63,071 bases of DNA from Robbsia betulipollinis (lineage in GTDB: Bacteria; Pseudomonadota; Gammaproteobacteria; Burkholderiales; Burkholderiaceae): assembly GCF_026624755.1 (NCBI RefSeq), contig NZ_JAPMXC010000013.1, positions 397 through 63,467 on the forward strand, read 5' to 3'. Every line of letters begins with the position of its first letter. Within the stretch, counting starts at the first letter, position 1. Shown here piece after piece: positions 28,764 to 38,087 of this stretch. The notes under the pieces are model-generated. The model saw only the letters and a program-made list of their open reading frames with translations. It was not told the DNA's origin and searched no databases. Position numbers and translations under genes: made by a program.

Positions 28764-31472
28764 GTGAAACAGAAGAAACTGGTAACGGCAATCAAGCGGA
28801 TCGTGGGTGCCGAACTCTTGTTGAGCGCGGCATTGAGTCCGCTCGCGCAAGCACAATCCGCGGCGTCGACGGATACCGGTCTGGCCGGGACGACCTCGAC
28901 CACGTCCGCGGCGTCGCCCGCTACCTCGGCGTCGACCCCGGGCGTGAGCCAGTTGCAGCGCGTCGAGGTGACGGGATCGCTGATCCGCACCGCCGACAAG
29001 GTGGGCAACACGGAAGTGCAGACCGTCACCGCCCGCCAGATCCAGGAATCGGGCTACACGACGGTCGCCGATTTCCTGCGCGGCGTGTCCGCGAACTCGG
29101 CGAGCAGCTGGTCGCAGGCGACCTCGTCGACCACCGCGCCGGGGGGCGCGGGCATCGCGCTGCGGGGTCTGAGCGAGAAGTACACGCTGGTGCTCGTCGA
29201 CGGTCAGCGCGTGGCGAACTACGCGAAGGCGGTGAACTTCACGGATACGTTCTTCGACGTCAACACGATCCCGATGAACATGGTCGAGCGCATCGAGATC
29301 GTCAAGACCGGCGCCGTCTCGCAATACGGCTCGGACGCGATCGCGGGCGTCGTCAACATCATCACGAAAAAGAATTATCAGGGTCTGCAGATCGACGGGC
29401 AGTTGGGCAAGGCGCAGCACCCGGGCGACGGCCAGGGCAATTTCAGCGTGCTGGCCGGCAAGGGCAACGTCAACACCGACGGCTGGAACGTGACCGCCGC
29501 CGCCAGCTGGTATCGCGATTCCGGCTCGACGCTGGCCGACCGCGACATGACCGCGAACAGCGATTTCACGCAGTACGGCGGTGGCACCAATCAACCGCCC
29601 AACCAGAAGCAGCAGTATTGGACCTTGCCCGACGGCACCACCGCGCCGGCATCGAACTGCGTTGGTGGCAGCACCACGCTGACGGGCGGCGCGTCGTGCT
29701 CGTACAAGACCACCCAGGACACCTCCCTGAACCCGGCGATCACGCGTTTGAACGCGAAGATGCGCGGCACGTTCCGGATCGACGACACCACCCAGGCGTA
29801 CGTCGATCTGTGGGGCAGCCGCAACGAGACGTACCAGATGTCGGGCATCGCCTCGCTGACCAGCCTGTCGAACGTATACAACCCCACCACCGGTACGGTC
29901 GCACCTATTTCGCGCGTCGTGCCGGCCAGCAACCCGTACAACCCGTACGGCGTACCGACCACGCTCAACTACGCGTTCCCGAACGCGACGACGAGCAACG
30001 ACACGGTTTCCACCTACTGGAAGGCATCGACCGGCGTCAAGGGATCCTATTCGATTCCAAAGGCGGGCGACTGGGACTGGAACGTCGATGCCGGCCATTC
30101 GCAAAGCACGGTCGACACCACGTACACCAACGTCCTGAACACCGCCGCCGTCAATAACATCATCAACAACGGCATCCTCAACTTCGCCAACCCGGCGCTG
30201 ACGCCGAACGGCGAAAACGGCCTGTTCCAAAACGATTACCAGCAGGCCATCTCGAAAACCGACGCGGTCTCGGCCACCACCTCCACCGGCAATCTGTTCC
30301 ATCTGCCCACGGGCGATGTGGGTCTGGGCTTCGGCACCGAGTTCCGTCACGAAAGCTCGGTGATCAACCCGCAGACGTATTCGTCGCTGGGCATCACCGC
30401 GCCGGCGAACGTGCAGTCGGTCCAGGGTTCGCGCAACGTCGCCGCCGTCTATTACCAGATGCAGATTCCGCTGCTGCACAACCTGGTCTTCACGCAGGCC
30501 GGCCGCTACGACCACTACAGCGATTTCGGCGGCGCGTTCTCGCCGAGTTTCGCACTGCGTTATCAACCGGTGCAGGCAGTCACGACCTACGCATCGTATT
30601 CGCGCGGCTTCCGTGCGCCGACGCTGGTCGAGAACTCGCAGGCAACCTACATCGGCCACCAGACGCTGCTGGACCCGTATGCGCCAGGCGGTTCGACCAA
30701 GGCGTTCACGACCGAGGACACCAACGGCAACAAGAATCTGCAGCCGGAGCACACCAAGAACTACAACATCGGCTTCGAACTCTCGCCCGACCGCTCGCTC
30801 GATATCGGCGCGGCCTTCTACAAGGTCCGCATCGATGGCGTGATCGGCACGGCCGACCCGGAAGCGCTGATCGTCGCGAACAATCCCAGCGTCGTCATCC
30901 GGGACGCGGCGGGCAATATCCAGTACATCAACCAGCAGTTCGTCAACCTGGGCGCGCTCGACACCGACGGTTTCGACCTGAACTTCCGCAAGACGGTGGG
31001 TTCGCCGGCAGGCAACTTCACGCTGGCGGCGGACTGGACCTATGTGTGGCACTTCAAGCTGCACAACACGGACGGCACGACGCAGGACTTCGCGGGCAAC
31101 AACTATGCGTTGAACCAGCCGTTCGGTGCGAGTAACCCGCGCTGGAAGGGCAACACGACGCTGACCTGGGGCTACAAGGGCTTCACGACCACGCTTACGT
31201 GGCAGTACACGGGCCCGTACACCAACGCGATCGCCGAGGAATACGGCGACGGCGGCAATCACCAGGTCGCTTCGTACAGCCAGTTCAACCTGTTCACCGC
31301 CTACCGCGGCTTCAAGAACTGGACGATCTACGGCGGTATCAGCAATCTGATGGACAAGCGTCCGCCGTTCGACGTCGAGTGGCAGGGCTACCCCTACTAC
31401 ACGGGCTACGACCAGTCGCTGTACACCTACATCGGCCGGACCTTCCAGGTGGGCGCGACGTACCGCTTCTAA
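28764..31472 (+). CDS. TonB-dependent outer-membrane receptor
   Basis: 902 aa. Signal peptide (cleaved near SPLAQAQSAA), a low-complexity Ser/Thr/Ala linker (~residues 33-65), plug domain from QRVEVTGSLIRT with VADFLRGVSAN and MVERIEIVKTGAVSQYGSDA, then a 22-strand barrel ending in the C-terminal aromatic YRF. Transports a ligand into the periplasm with TonB energy. The ligand is not readable; pairing with exbBD-tonB and opp suggests it serves the same pathway. Start preceded by GAAGGGG. Confidence 0.92.
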   Translation: MKQKKLVTAIKRIVGAELLLSAALSPLAQAQSAASTDTGLAGTTSTTSAASPATSASTPGVSQLQRVEVTGSLIRTADKVGNTEVQTVTARQIQESGYTTVADFLRGVSANSASSWSQATSSTTAPGGAGIALRGLSEKYTLVLVDGQRVANYAKAVNFTDTFFDVNTIPMNMVERIEIVKTGAVSQYGSDAIAGVVNIITKKNYQGLQIDGQLGKAQHPGDGQGNFSVLAGKGNVNTDGWNVTAAASWYRDSGSTLADRDMTANSDFTQYGGGTNQPPNQKQQYWTLPDGTTAPASNCVGGSTTLTGGASCSYKTTQDTSLNPAITRLNAKMRGTFRIDDTTQAYVDLWGSRNETYQMSGIASLTSLSNVYNPTTGTVAPISRVVPASNPYNPYGVPTTLNYAFPNATTSNDTVSTYWKASTGVKGSYSIPKAGDWDWNVDAGHSQSTVDTTYTNVLNTAAVNNIINNGILNFANPALTPNGENGLFQNDYQQAISKTDAVSATTSTGNLFHLPTGDVGLGFGTEFRHESSVINPQTYSSLGITAPANVQSVQGSRNVAAVYYQMQIPLLHNLVFTQAGRYDHYSDFGGAFSPSFALRYQPVQAVTTYASYSRGFRAPTLVENSQATYIGHQTLLDPYAPGGSTKAFTTEDTNGNKNLQPEHTKNYNIGFELSPDRSLDIGAAFYKVRIDGVIGTADPEALIVANNPSVVIRDAAGNIQYINQQFVNLGALDTDGFDLNFRKTVGSPAGNFTLAADWTYVWHFKLHNTDGTTQDFAGNNYALNQPFGASNPRWKGNTTLTWGYKGFTTTLTWQYTGPYTNAIAEEYGDGGNHQVASYSQFNLFTAYRGFKNWTIYGGISNLMDKRPPFDVEWQGYPYYTGYDQSLYTYIGRTFQVGATYRF

Positions 31473-31484
31473 GCGGCATGCACG

Positions 31485-31557
31485 CGGGCGTTGCCATCAC
31501 GGCCAACGCCCGTCACGGTGCCACGCAGCCCGCGTCGATGATCGATGCGGGCTGCGT
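31485..31557. terminator. Tandem hairpins between convergent receptor and SDR genes
   Basis: Two stems follow the receptor stop: CGGGCGTTG/CAACGCCCG (31485-31512) and ACGCAGCCCGC/GCGGGCTGCGT (31523-31557). Neither has a T-run, so they may act as 3' stabilisers or Rho-linked terminators rather than canonical intrinsic terminators. Confidence 0.4.
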
Positions 31558-31584
31558 CACGTCCGTCTTCATGACGTGTCGTCT

Positions 31585-32328
31585 TTACAGCAGGTTCTCG
31601 TACCGGCAATTCACCAGGATTTCCGCCACGCTCGCGGTGTTGGGCAACGCCACCGTGTCCGCGACGATCCGCGCCACGTCCCCGGGTTGCGTCATGGCCT
31701 CGGGACCGATGTCCGCGATGCCGCTCGCCATGTCCGTGTTGACGTAACCCGGACAGATCGCCGTCGAGCGGATGCCGTCCTGCCATCCGGCGCGCCGCAC
31801 CGCGTGATTGAGCGCGATCACCGCATGCTTGGACATCTGATAGCCGACATTCAGGTTGCTGACCCGTTTGCCCGAGAGCGACGACAGCAGCACGACCCGC
31901 GCATCGCCCGGCTTGCGCAAATGCGGCAACGCGGCCCGGACAAGACGAAACGGCGCCTGCACGTTGATGTCGAGCGTTTCCTCGAGCAAGTCGTCGCTGC
32001 CCTCCTCCAGGCCGATATGCTTGCAGATACCCGCGCTGCATACCAGCACGTCGATGCGGCCGAAGCGTTCGAACGTGGCCGCCACCCAGTCGCGTCCCGC
32101 GTCGCGTGCGCGGGCCTCATACGGGAACGTCAGGGCGTCGTTCCCCGCGAACGTCGCGAACGTGGCCGCCGCCGTCGCGGGATCGCGCGCGCCCAGCGAC
32201 AGGCGATAGCCGCGCCGCGCGAACTCCCTGGCGATCTCCAGACCGATGCCCCGGGTCGCCCCCGAGATCATCGCGACCTTGGCCGTTCCCCGGCTCATGG
32301 ATCCCCGACTCATGGATTCCTGACTCAT
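31585..32328 (-). CDS. Short-chain dehydrogenase/reductase
   Basis: 247 aa from the ATG at 32328. Cofactor motif SGATRGIGLEIA, YxxxK active site in GYQMSKHAVIALNH, catalytic Ser in VLLSSLSGK. The 5' end is three 15-nt tandem repeats, each with an in-frame ATG and a GGGGA-like site, so the real start could be at 32328, 32313 or 32298. Last gene of an operon with FAD oxidases and an amino-acid transporter; likely oxidises or reduces a product of that pathway. Confidence 0.85.
   Translation of the reverse strand: MSQESMSRGSMSRGTAKVAMISGATRGIGLEIAREFARRGYRLSLGARDPATAAATFATFAGNDALTFPYEARARDAGRDWVAATFERFGRIDVLVCSAGICKHIGLEEGSDDLLEETLDINVQAPFRLVRAALPHLRKPGDARVVLLSSLSGKRVSNLNVGYQMSKHAVIALNHAVRRAGWQDGIRSTAICPGYVNTDMASGIADIGPEAMTQPGDVARIVADTVALPNTASVAEILVNCRYENLL
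32284..32328 (-). repeat. Three 15-nt tandem repeats spanning the SDR start codons
   Basis: On the minus strand ATGAGTCAGGAATCC, ATGAGTCGGGGATCC and ATGAGCCGGGGAACG follow each other, encoding MSQES-MSRGS-MSRGT. Each unit contains both a start codon and a purine-rich ribosome site for the next. Confidence 0.85.
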
Positions 32329-32338
32329 GGATATCCCC

Positions 32339-33676
32339 TTAAAATCCCGCATCGATGACGATTTTCGTGCCGTCGCTGAAACGGTTCAGGCGAAACGCCC
32401 GCGGGTCGACAAGCGGCGTGTCGTTGGTCACGAGATCCGCCATCAACTTGCCCGCGGCCGGTCCGATGCCGAAACCGTGTCCCGAAAAGCCCGTGTTGAT
32501 GAAGAGGCCCGGCGTCTGATCGACGCCGGAAATCACCGGAATGGCATCGGGCGTCACGTCGATATACCCGGCCCAACGCTGCGCGATCCGCGCGGCGCGC
32601 AGATGGGGGAAGGCCTGGATGAATTCGCGCAGGCCCGCATCGGTGAAGGCCACGGTGGGTTCCGGGTCGAGCGTGCGGATCTGTTCGAAGACCGTCGGCC
32701 GGTCGAGCGCCCAGTGCCGGGCGCGCCGCCACTCTTCGAAAAACCGCGCGCCGATTCCCACCCGCATCGCGCCCATCTGGCTGCGCAACGCCGGCAGGTA
32801 CTGGAACAGCAGGCGAAAGCAGTCGGGCGTCAGATCGGTATTGGTGCGAAAACCGGGGGCGATCGTATAGCCGCCGTCGGCGCGCTTGCGAAACGCGAAG
32901 GACTTGTTGCTCGCACTGACGGTGGGACCGCCCTCGATCGGCGCGGTGCGCAGCACCGACGCGCGCACCAGCAACTGCGGCAACGCCACGTCGAGATTGC
33001 CGCAGAAGAGCCGCGACCACGCGCCGCCCGCCACCACCACGCTCTGACAGCGGATCGTGCCGTGTTCGGTCACCACGGCGCTCACGCGCCCGGCGCTGGT
33101 TTCGATGCCGCGCACCGCGCAGGGCGTGAGGATCTTCACGCCGCGCCGACGCAGCGCGTTCGCGATCGCCGGTGCCGCGCGCTGCGGTTCGGCGCGGCCG
33201 TCCCCCGCGGTGTACAGACCGCCCCTGAAAGACATGCTCGCGCCCGGCAGCAACGCCGCGACCCCCTTCGCATCCACTTCCACCGTATCGAATGCGTCGC
33301 CCGCGACGTGCCGCGCCCGCTCGAGCCACGTGCGGTGGCCGGCCATCGTCGCGTCGTCGTCGGTCATGTACAGGATGCCGCACTGCTTGAAACCCGTCTC
33401 CACGCCCAGCGTGCGATCGAGCGTGCGCCACAGCTTCAGGCTCTCGATGCTCAACTGGAATTCGCGCATGTCCCGGTGCGTCATGCGCACCCAGCCCCAG
33501 TTGCGGCTGGATTGCTCGCCCGCGATGTGACCCTTCTCGCACAGCGCCACGCGCTGCCCTTTCTCGCTCAGATACAGCGCGGTGCTCAGGCCGATGATGC
33601 CGCCTCCCACCACCACCACGTCGACTTCGTGGGGCAGGGTCTGGTCGTCGGCGACGGTGTCTACTTGCGGTCCCAT
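32339..33676 (-). CDS. FAD-dependent amine/amino-acid oxidoreductase (DadA/opine-oxidase-like)
   Basis: 445 aa. N-terminal Rossmann motif VVVVGGGIIGLSTALYLSE, ATP/FAD motif EKGHIAGEQSSRNWGWVR as in D-amino-acid dehydrogenase and opine oxidase subunits, and a C-terminal DAO segment (PGLFINTGFSGHGFGIGPAA). Probably deaminates an imported amino acid or amine. Starts inside the last 16 nt of the permease gene. Confidence 0.85.
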   Translation of the reverse strand: MGPQVDTVADDQTLPHEVDVVVVGGGIIGLSTALYLSEKGQRVALCEKGHIAGEQSSRNWGWVRMTHRDMREFQLSIESLKLWRTLDRTLGVETGFKQCGILYMTDDDATMAGHRTWLERARHVAGDAFDTVEVDAKGVAALLPGASMSFRGGLYTAGDGRAEPQRAAPAIANALRRRGVKILTPCAVRGIETSAGRVSAVVTEHGTIRCQSVVVAGGAWSRLFCGNLDVALPQLLVRASVLRTAPIEGGPTVSASNKSFAFRKRADGGYTIAPGFRTNTDLTPDCFRLLFQYLPALRSQMGAMRVGIGARFFEEWRRARHWALDRPTVFEQIRTLDPEPTVAFTDAGLREFIQAFPHLRAARIAQRWAGYIDVTPDAIPVISGVDQTPGLFINTGFSGHGFGIGPAAGKLMADLVTNDTPLVDPRAFRLNRFSDGTKIVIDAGF

Positions 33677-34512
33677 GGTTCTCTTGCCTGAAAATGGGCG
33701 GCATTGCCCGGAATGATCCTGCCCGCGGGCGTGTCGTCGGGGCCGTTCTGGCGCCCGGTGTTCGGCCCGCCGCGCGTTACGCGCTTCGCCCGTCTGCCTT
33801 GCCGCCCGGATGTCGGGTTCGCATGGCGGTTGGTCCAGCGGTCCAGATGATTGATCGCATGCGTGAGCGGAATGGTGATCACCAGATACACCACGCCCGC
33901 GGCCACCAGCGGCGACAGATTCGCGGTATTGACCGACGTATTCTGCCCGATCGTGAACAGGTCCCGCTGCGACATCAGCAATCCCAGAAAATACACCAGG
34001 CTCGAATCCTTGACGATCGAGATGAACTGATTCGCCAGCGCCGGCAGGATGCGGCGGATGCCCTGCGGCACGATCACGTGCCGCATGCTGCTCCAGTACG
34101 GCATGCCCAATGCCTGGCAGGCGGCCAGTTGCCCCTTGCCCACGCTCTGGATGCCCGAGCGGAAGATCTCGGCGATATAGGCCGACGAGATCAGCCCCAG
34201 CGCGACGATCGCCAGCGGATAGGGATTCGGCCCGAAGAGCGACAGCCCGAGCGGCGCCAGGCCCTGCCCCACCAGCAAAATGACCAGCGCCGCCGGCAGG
34301 CCGCGGAAGACATCGACGAACACCCGTGCCGGAAATTCCAGCCAGCGCTGGTTCGACACCGCCATCAGCGCGATCCCCATGCCCAGGATGATGCCGAGGA
34401 CCGTCGAGAACAGCGACAGCACCAGCGTGTTCACCAGCCCCGTGCCGAGCAGCGCCGGCAACGAACCGATGATCAACGGCCAATCGAGAAAATTCGACAG
34501 GAAGGCATTCAT
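33661..34512 (-). CDS. Polar amino-acid ABC transporter permease (HisM/GlnP-like)
   Basis: 283 aa. Typical His/Glu/Gln/Arg/opine permease (FRGLPAALVILLVG, YIAEIFRSGIQSVGKGQ, VIVPQGIRRILPALANQFIS). The C-terminus after NHLDRWTNRHANP is extended by about 60 basic, low-complexity residues that run over the start of the oxidase gene; this could be an old frameshift past the original stop. No second permease and no ATPase gene is next to it. Confidence 0.88.
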   Translation of the reverse strand: MNAFLSNFLDWPLIIGSLPALLGTGLVNTLVLSLFSTVLGIILGMGIALMAVSNQRWLEFPARVFVDVFRGLPAALVILLVGQGLAPLGLSLFGPNPYPLAIVALGLISSAYIAEIFRSGIQSVGKGQLAACQALGMPYWSSMRHVIVPQGIRRILPALANQFISIVKDSSLVYFLGLLMSQRDLFTIGQNTSVNTANLSPLVAAGVVYLVITIPLTHAINHLDRWTNRHANPTSGRQGRRAKRVTRGGPNTGRQNGPDDTPAGRIIPGNAAHFQAREPWDRK

Positions 34513-34522
34513 CGCATGCTCC

Positions 34523-35347
34523 TCAACCCGCCGACTTCATCGTGTACGGCGGCAGGCTCTGGGGTTTCGGGTAGCCGGGATTGAACTGCATATAGAGCTT
34601 GAGCCAGGTGCCGTCGGCGACGAGTTCGTTGATGGCCTTGTTCACGGCCGCCTCCAGTTTCGCATTGCCCTTGTGCATCGGGAAGCCCGCCGGCAGGTTC
34701 GCCGCGGAGATATCCAGCGGCGTGGCGATGTGCAGGTCCGGATATTTGCCGCGCAGACCGTCGGCCAGGGTCTTGTCGATGAAATAGCCGTCGATGTATT
34801 TCGAGCGCAGCGACAGGAAGCCCGCGTTCACGTTCGGGAACCGCACGATATTGGCGCCCGGCAGATAGGTCTCGGAATAGGTGTCCTCGATCGTGCCCTG
34901 GACCACGCCGATGCGCTTGCCCGTGACGGACGCCTTGTCCGCCGTGATGGGGCTGCCGGGCAAGGCCGCGACGCTCAGCAGGCCGGTCAGATAGCCCTCG
35001 GAAAAGTCGACCATCTTGAGCCGGTCTTTCGTGATCGAGATCGATCCCGCCGCCAGGTCGAGCTGCTGGTTCGCGACGCTGGGCAGCAAGCCGCTGAAAT
35101 CCTGCGCGCGGAATTCGGCGCTCAGCCCGAGCTTCGCCGCGATCGCCCGGATCAACTCGACGTCGAAGCCCGTCATCTTGCCGTTGTCGACATAGGAGTA
35201 GGGCTTGCTGTTCGAATCCACACCGGCCATCAGCTTGCCGGGCGTCAAGGTGCCGACGTCCTCCGCATGCGCCAGCGCCGTCACGGCCGCGAAGCTCAGG
35301 GAAACGAGGAGCGAGGCAAGCCTCAGCGAGGGACGAAAGCGCATCAT
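34523..35347 (-). CDS. Polar amino-acid/opine ABC transporter substrate-binding protein
   Basis: 274 aa with signal peptide (cleaved near ALAHAEDVG). SBP family 3 motifs: YVDNGKMTGFDVELIRAIA, LDLAAGSISITKDRLKMVDF, and GKRIGVVQGTIEDTY. Binds a polar amino acid or related compound. GGAGAAAAC precedes the start. Followed by the permease gene after 10 nt. Confidence 0.9.
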   Translation of the reverse strand: MMRFRPSLRLASLLVSLSFAAVTALAHAEDVGTLTPGKLMAGVDSNSKPYSYVDNGKMTGFDVELIRAIAAKLGLSAEFRAQDFSGLLPSVANQQLDLAAGSISITKDRLKMVDFSEGYLTGLLSVAALPGSPITADKASVTGKRIGVVQGTIEDTYSETYLPGANIVRFPNVNAGFLSLRSKYIDGYFIDKTLADGLRGKYPDLHIATPLDISAANLPAGFPMHKGNAKLEAAVNKAINELVADGTWLKLYMQFNPGYPKPQSLPPYTMKSAG

Positions 35348-35437
35348 GTTTTCTCCATTGAAGTGTGACCTGCATTCGGAACGACGATTTCGACAACCCC
35401 GGGCGCGCCCGAAATGGGGCGCATCAAGCCGGGCGCA

Positions 35438-36760
35438 TCAATACAGCGCGCCCCGTGCGCGCGCGTCCCATCGGTCGTCGAGCGCGTACAGCGCCGCGCC
35501 CACCGGCACGGTGACCTGCTTGAGCATCCCCCCGGGGCTGATTGGAAACGCGCCCTCGCCGAACGCGCCGAAGCTGCGTTCCAGGCCGAGCAGGCAGCGC
35601 GCGACACGGCTGCCGAGATAGCTCATCAGCGCCACGCCGTTGCCGTTGCATCCGGTTGCGAAATGCACGCCGTCGCGCACGCCGATGTGCGCGAGCCGGT
35701 CGCCGGTCATCGCGACATAGCCCTTCCATGCATGCGTGATGCGTACGTCGCGCAGCGCCGGCCAGAGTTCGACCATTTTCGCGTGCAGGATCCGCGCGCC
35801 GGCACGCTCGTCGACTTCGCGAATCGCCGGGCGCGAACCGAACAGCATGCGCGTGCCGTCCGGCGACGGGCGGGTATAAAAGAGATTGCGCTTCGAGTCG
35901 CTGATCATCCGGCGCCCCGGATTCAACACCGCCATCAGACCGGCGGGCAGCGGTTCGGTCGCGATCTGATAACTGGCGACCGGCAGGACGCGCCGCGCCA
36001 GGAAGGGCAGCAGCGGCCCGGTATAGCCGTTGGTGGCCACCAGCACCTGCTGCGCGGCGATCGCGCCGCGCGCGGTATGCACCACGAAATGCCCGGCGCT
36101 GCCCTCGATGCGTGTCGCCGCCGCGTGCGAATACAGGCCCGCGCCGCGCCGCCGCGCGAGGTCTCGCAGCGCCCGGTGATACTTGGCGGTATGCAGACCG
36201 CCGTAGTCGTCGACGATGATCCCGCCGTAGTAGAAATCCGACCCCATCACGGCGCGCTGCCCGGCGCGCGAGACCCGATGCACCGTGACGCCGGTCTTCT
36301 CCCGCAGCAGGTCGCCCTGGCGGCACAGCCGCTCGAAATGCGTCGGCGTGTAGGCACCGAAAAAACGGCCCGTGAGCTGCAGGTCCGCGTCGAGCGCCTC
36401 GTCGGCCACGAGCCGCTTGAGAAAATCGAAACTCCTCAGGGACTCCGTCATGAGCCGCGCGAGGCGCTCCGGCGACACGCCGCGGATCGCATTGGTCAAG
36501 GCCAGCTTCTGCCCGCTCGACACCATCCCCCCGCTACGCGTGCTGCCCCCGGCGCCGATCTCCCCGGCGTCGAGCACCGCGACCGAGCGGCCCGCCCGCG
36601 CCGCCTCCGCCGCCGCCGACAGACCGCAGTAGCCGCTGCCGACGATCACCACGTCGGCCGCCGCGGGCAAGGCCGCGCGCGCCGTCTCGGGCGGCGCCGC
36701 GTCCCACCAGTACGGCGCGATGCGAAAATCGTCGTGGAACAGCAGGGTGTCGGGTCGCAT
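35438..36760 (-). CDS. FAD-dependent oxidoreductase (PuuB/OrdL-like)
   Basis: 440 aa. Opens with LFHDDFRIAPYWWDAAPP, a region typical of gamma-glutamylputrescine oxidase-like proteins, then VVIVGSGYCGLSAAAEAARA and GGSTRSGGMVSSGQK. C-terminal FATGCNGNGVALMSYLG completes the DAO fold. First gene of the operon running down to the SDR gene and divergent from a LysR gene. Substrate is probably an N-alkylated or gamma-glutamyl amine. Confidence 0.87.
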   Translation of the reverse strand: MRPDTLLFHDDFRIAPYWWDAAPPETARAALPAAADVVIVGSGYCGLSAAAEAARAGRSVAVLDAGEIGAGGSTRSGGMVSSGQKLALTNAIRGVSPERLARLMTESLRSFDFLKRLVADEALDADLQLTGRFFGAYTPTHFERLCRQGDLLREKTGVTVHRVSRAGQRAVMGSDFYYGGIIVDDYGGLHTAKYHRALRDLARRRGAGLYSHAAATRIEGSAGHFVVHTARGAIAAQQVLVATNGYTGPLLPFLARRVLPVASYQIATEPLPAGLMAVLNPGRRMISDSKRNLFYTRPSPDGTRMLFGSRPAIREVDERAGARILHAKMVELWPALRDVRITHAWKGYVAMTGDRLAHIGVRDGVHFATGCNGNGVALMSYLGSRVARCLLGLERSFGAFGEGAFPISPGGMLKQVTVPVGAALYALDDRWDARARGALY

Positions 36761-36901
36761 GCGGTTTTTCGGGAAAAGAGGCTGTCAAGGCAGTCTAGGT
36801 TTGCGGGGACCATCCGGTCAAATACGGTCAAAAACGTCTGCCATTCATTTTTGATATGACATGCTGGCCGGATTCCGGAACACGCGAGGCGGGGGAAGCG
36901 A

Positions 36902-37807
36902 ATGAACCAGAAGCAGATCGAGGCATTCCGGGTGGTGATGCTGCGCGGTTCGATGACGGCCGCGGCCGACGAACTCGGCACCTCGCAACCCAGCATCAGC
37001 CGTTTGATCGCGGAACTGGAAGCCTCGACCGGGCTGGCCTTGTTCACGCGCAGCGGCGGCCGTATCCAGGCGACCGATGCCGGCAGCGCGTTCTATCGCG
37101 AGGTGGAACGCAGCTTCGTCGGGCTGGAGAAGCTCGCGCACTCGGCGCGCGAGATCCGCCAGTTCGGCACTGGCCGGCTCCGGCTGGTGGCGGTGCCCGT
37201 GCTCGCGCTTTCCTTCGTGCCGCAGGTCATCGAGCGCTTTCTCGCCGTCTATCCGAATATCGCGGTGTCGCTCGAAATGCGCAGCGAGGGGACGATCCAG
37301 CGCTGGGCCTCATCGGCGTACTGCGACATCGGTTTCGCCACCACCACGCCGGAGGCATTCGGCGTGACGAGCGCGGCGCTGTATCGGCTGGCGGGCGTCT
37401 GCGCGCTGCCGGCGGCGCATCCGCTCGCCGCGCGCAAACGCATCCAGGCAAGCGACCTGAAGGACCAGCGGCTGGTCCTGCCCTCCTATCTCGACGATAC
37501 CCGCGCGGCGCTCGACCATGCGCTCAAGCAGGCGGGCGTGCACCAGGCGCCGGTCATCGAGACGCCTTACGGCGCGACGATCTGCGCGATGGTGTCGCGC
37601 GGCCTGGGCATCGGCGTCGTGAACCCGCTGGCCTGCGTGGATGCCGATCCACGGCGCATCGTGTTCCGGCCGTTCGCGCCACGCATCGTGTTTCGCGGGT
37701 TCACCGTCTGCCCGCAGATGCAGCAGGCCAATCCGATCGTCGCGGCGTTTCTCGAGTTGACCGGGGCGACGATGCGCGACGCGACGGCCGGCCTCAGCGA
37801 CAAATAG
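36902..37807 (+). CDS. LysR-family regulator (OccR/NocR-like)
   Basis: 301 aa. N-terminal winged helix (MNQKQIEAFRVVMLRGSMTA, then AADELGTSQPSISRLIAELE) that closely fits opine regulators OccR/NocR, then a type 2 periplasmic-binding-like effector domain. Divergent from the FAD oxidase gene across 141 bp, the classical arrangement for autoregulation and control of the divergent operon. Confidence 0.9.
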   Translation: MNQKQIEAFRVVMLRGSMTAAADELGTSQPSISRLIAELEASTGLALFTRSGGRIQATDAGSAFYREVERSFVGLEKLAHSAREIRQFGTGRLRLVAVPVLALSFVPQVIERFLAVYPNIAVSLEMRSEGTIQRWASSAYCDIGFATTTPEAFGVTSAALYRLAGVCALPAAHPLAARKRIQASDLKDQRLVLPSYLDDTRAALDHALKQAGVHQAPVIETPYGATICAMVSRGLGIGVVNPLACVDADPRRIVFRPFAPRIVFRGFTVCPQMQQANPIVAAFLELTGATMRDATAGLSDK

Positions 37808-37870
37808 CGATCTGCGTATAATCGTCGAAGCAGGCCGACATTTTTATCTCGACCATTCTCAAGGAATTCG

Positions 37871-38056
37871 ATGACTGATCCCCGTAATGTCGCGCACGAC
37901 AAAAAAGTGCAACAAGAGAAGAAGAACCACGGCGAAGCGATCGCCCCCGATGCCGAGCACGCTCCGCAGCCGGGCAAGAAGCCGCATCTGAAGCATGACG
38001 AAGACCACACGCCGGCACCGGCGGCCGATGCCGACAACGGCGCGACCGCGGTCTGA
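37871..38056 (+). CDS. Small charged hypothetical protein
   Basis: 61 aa, rich in Lys/His/Glu/Asp/Pro and Ala, with no predicted fold (KKVQQEKKNHGEAIAPD, GKKPHLKHDEDHTPAPAAD). AAGGA lies before the ATG and a strong terminator follows, so it is very probably expressed. No function is recognised; intrinsically disordered stress or metal-binding roles are possible. Confidence 0.7.
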   Translation: MTDPRNVAHDKKVQQEKKNHGEAIAPDAEHAPQPGKKPHLKHDEDHTPAPAADADNGATAV

Positions 38057-38087
38057 CGCCTGTTCGTCGAAAAAATCGTCGTACCCC

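Noticed and set aside
28743-31262. 839-aa minus-strand ORF opposite the TonB receptor
   Set aside because: Low-complexity Arg/Val-rich mirror of the receptor frame.
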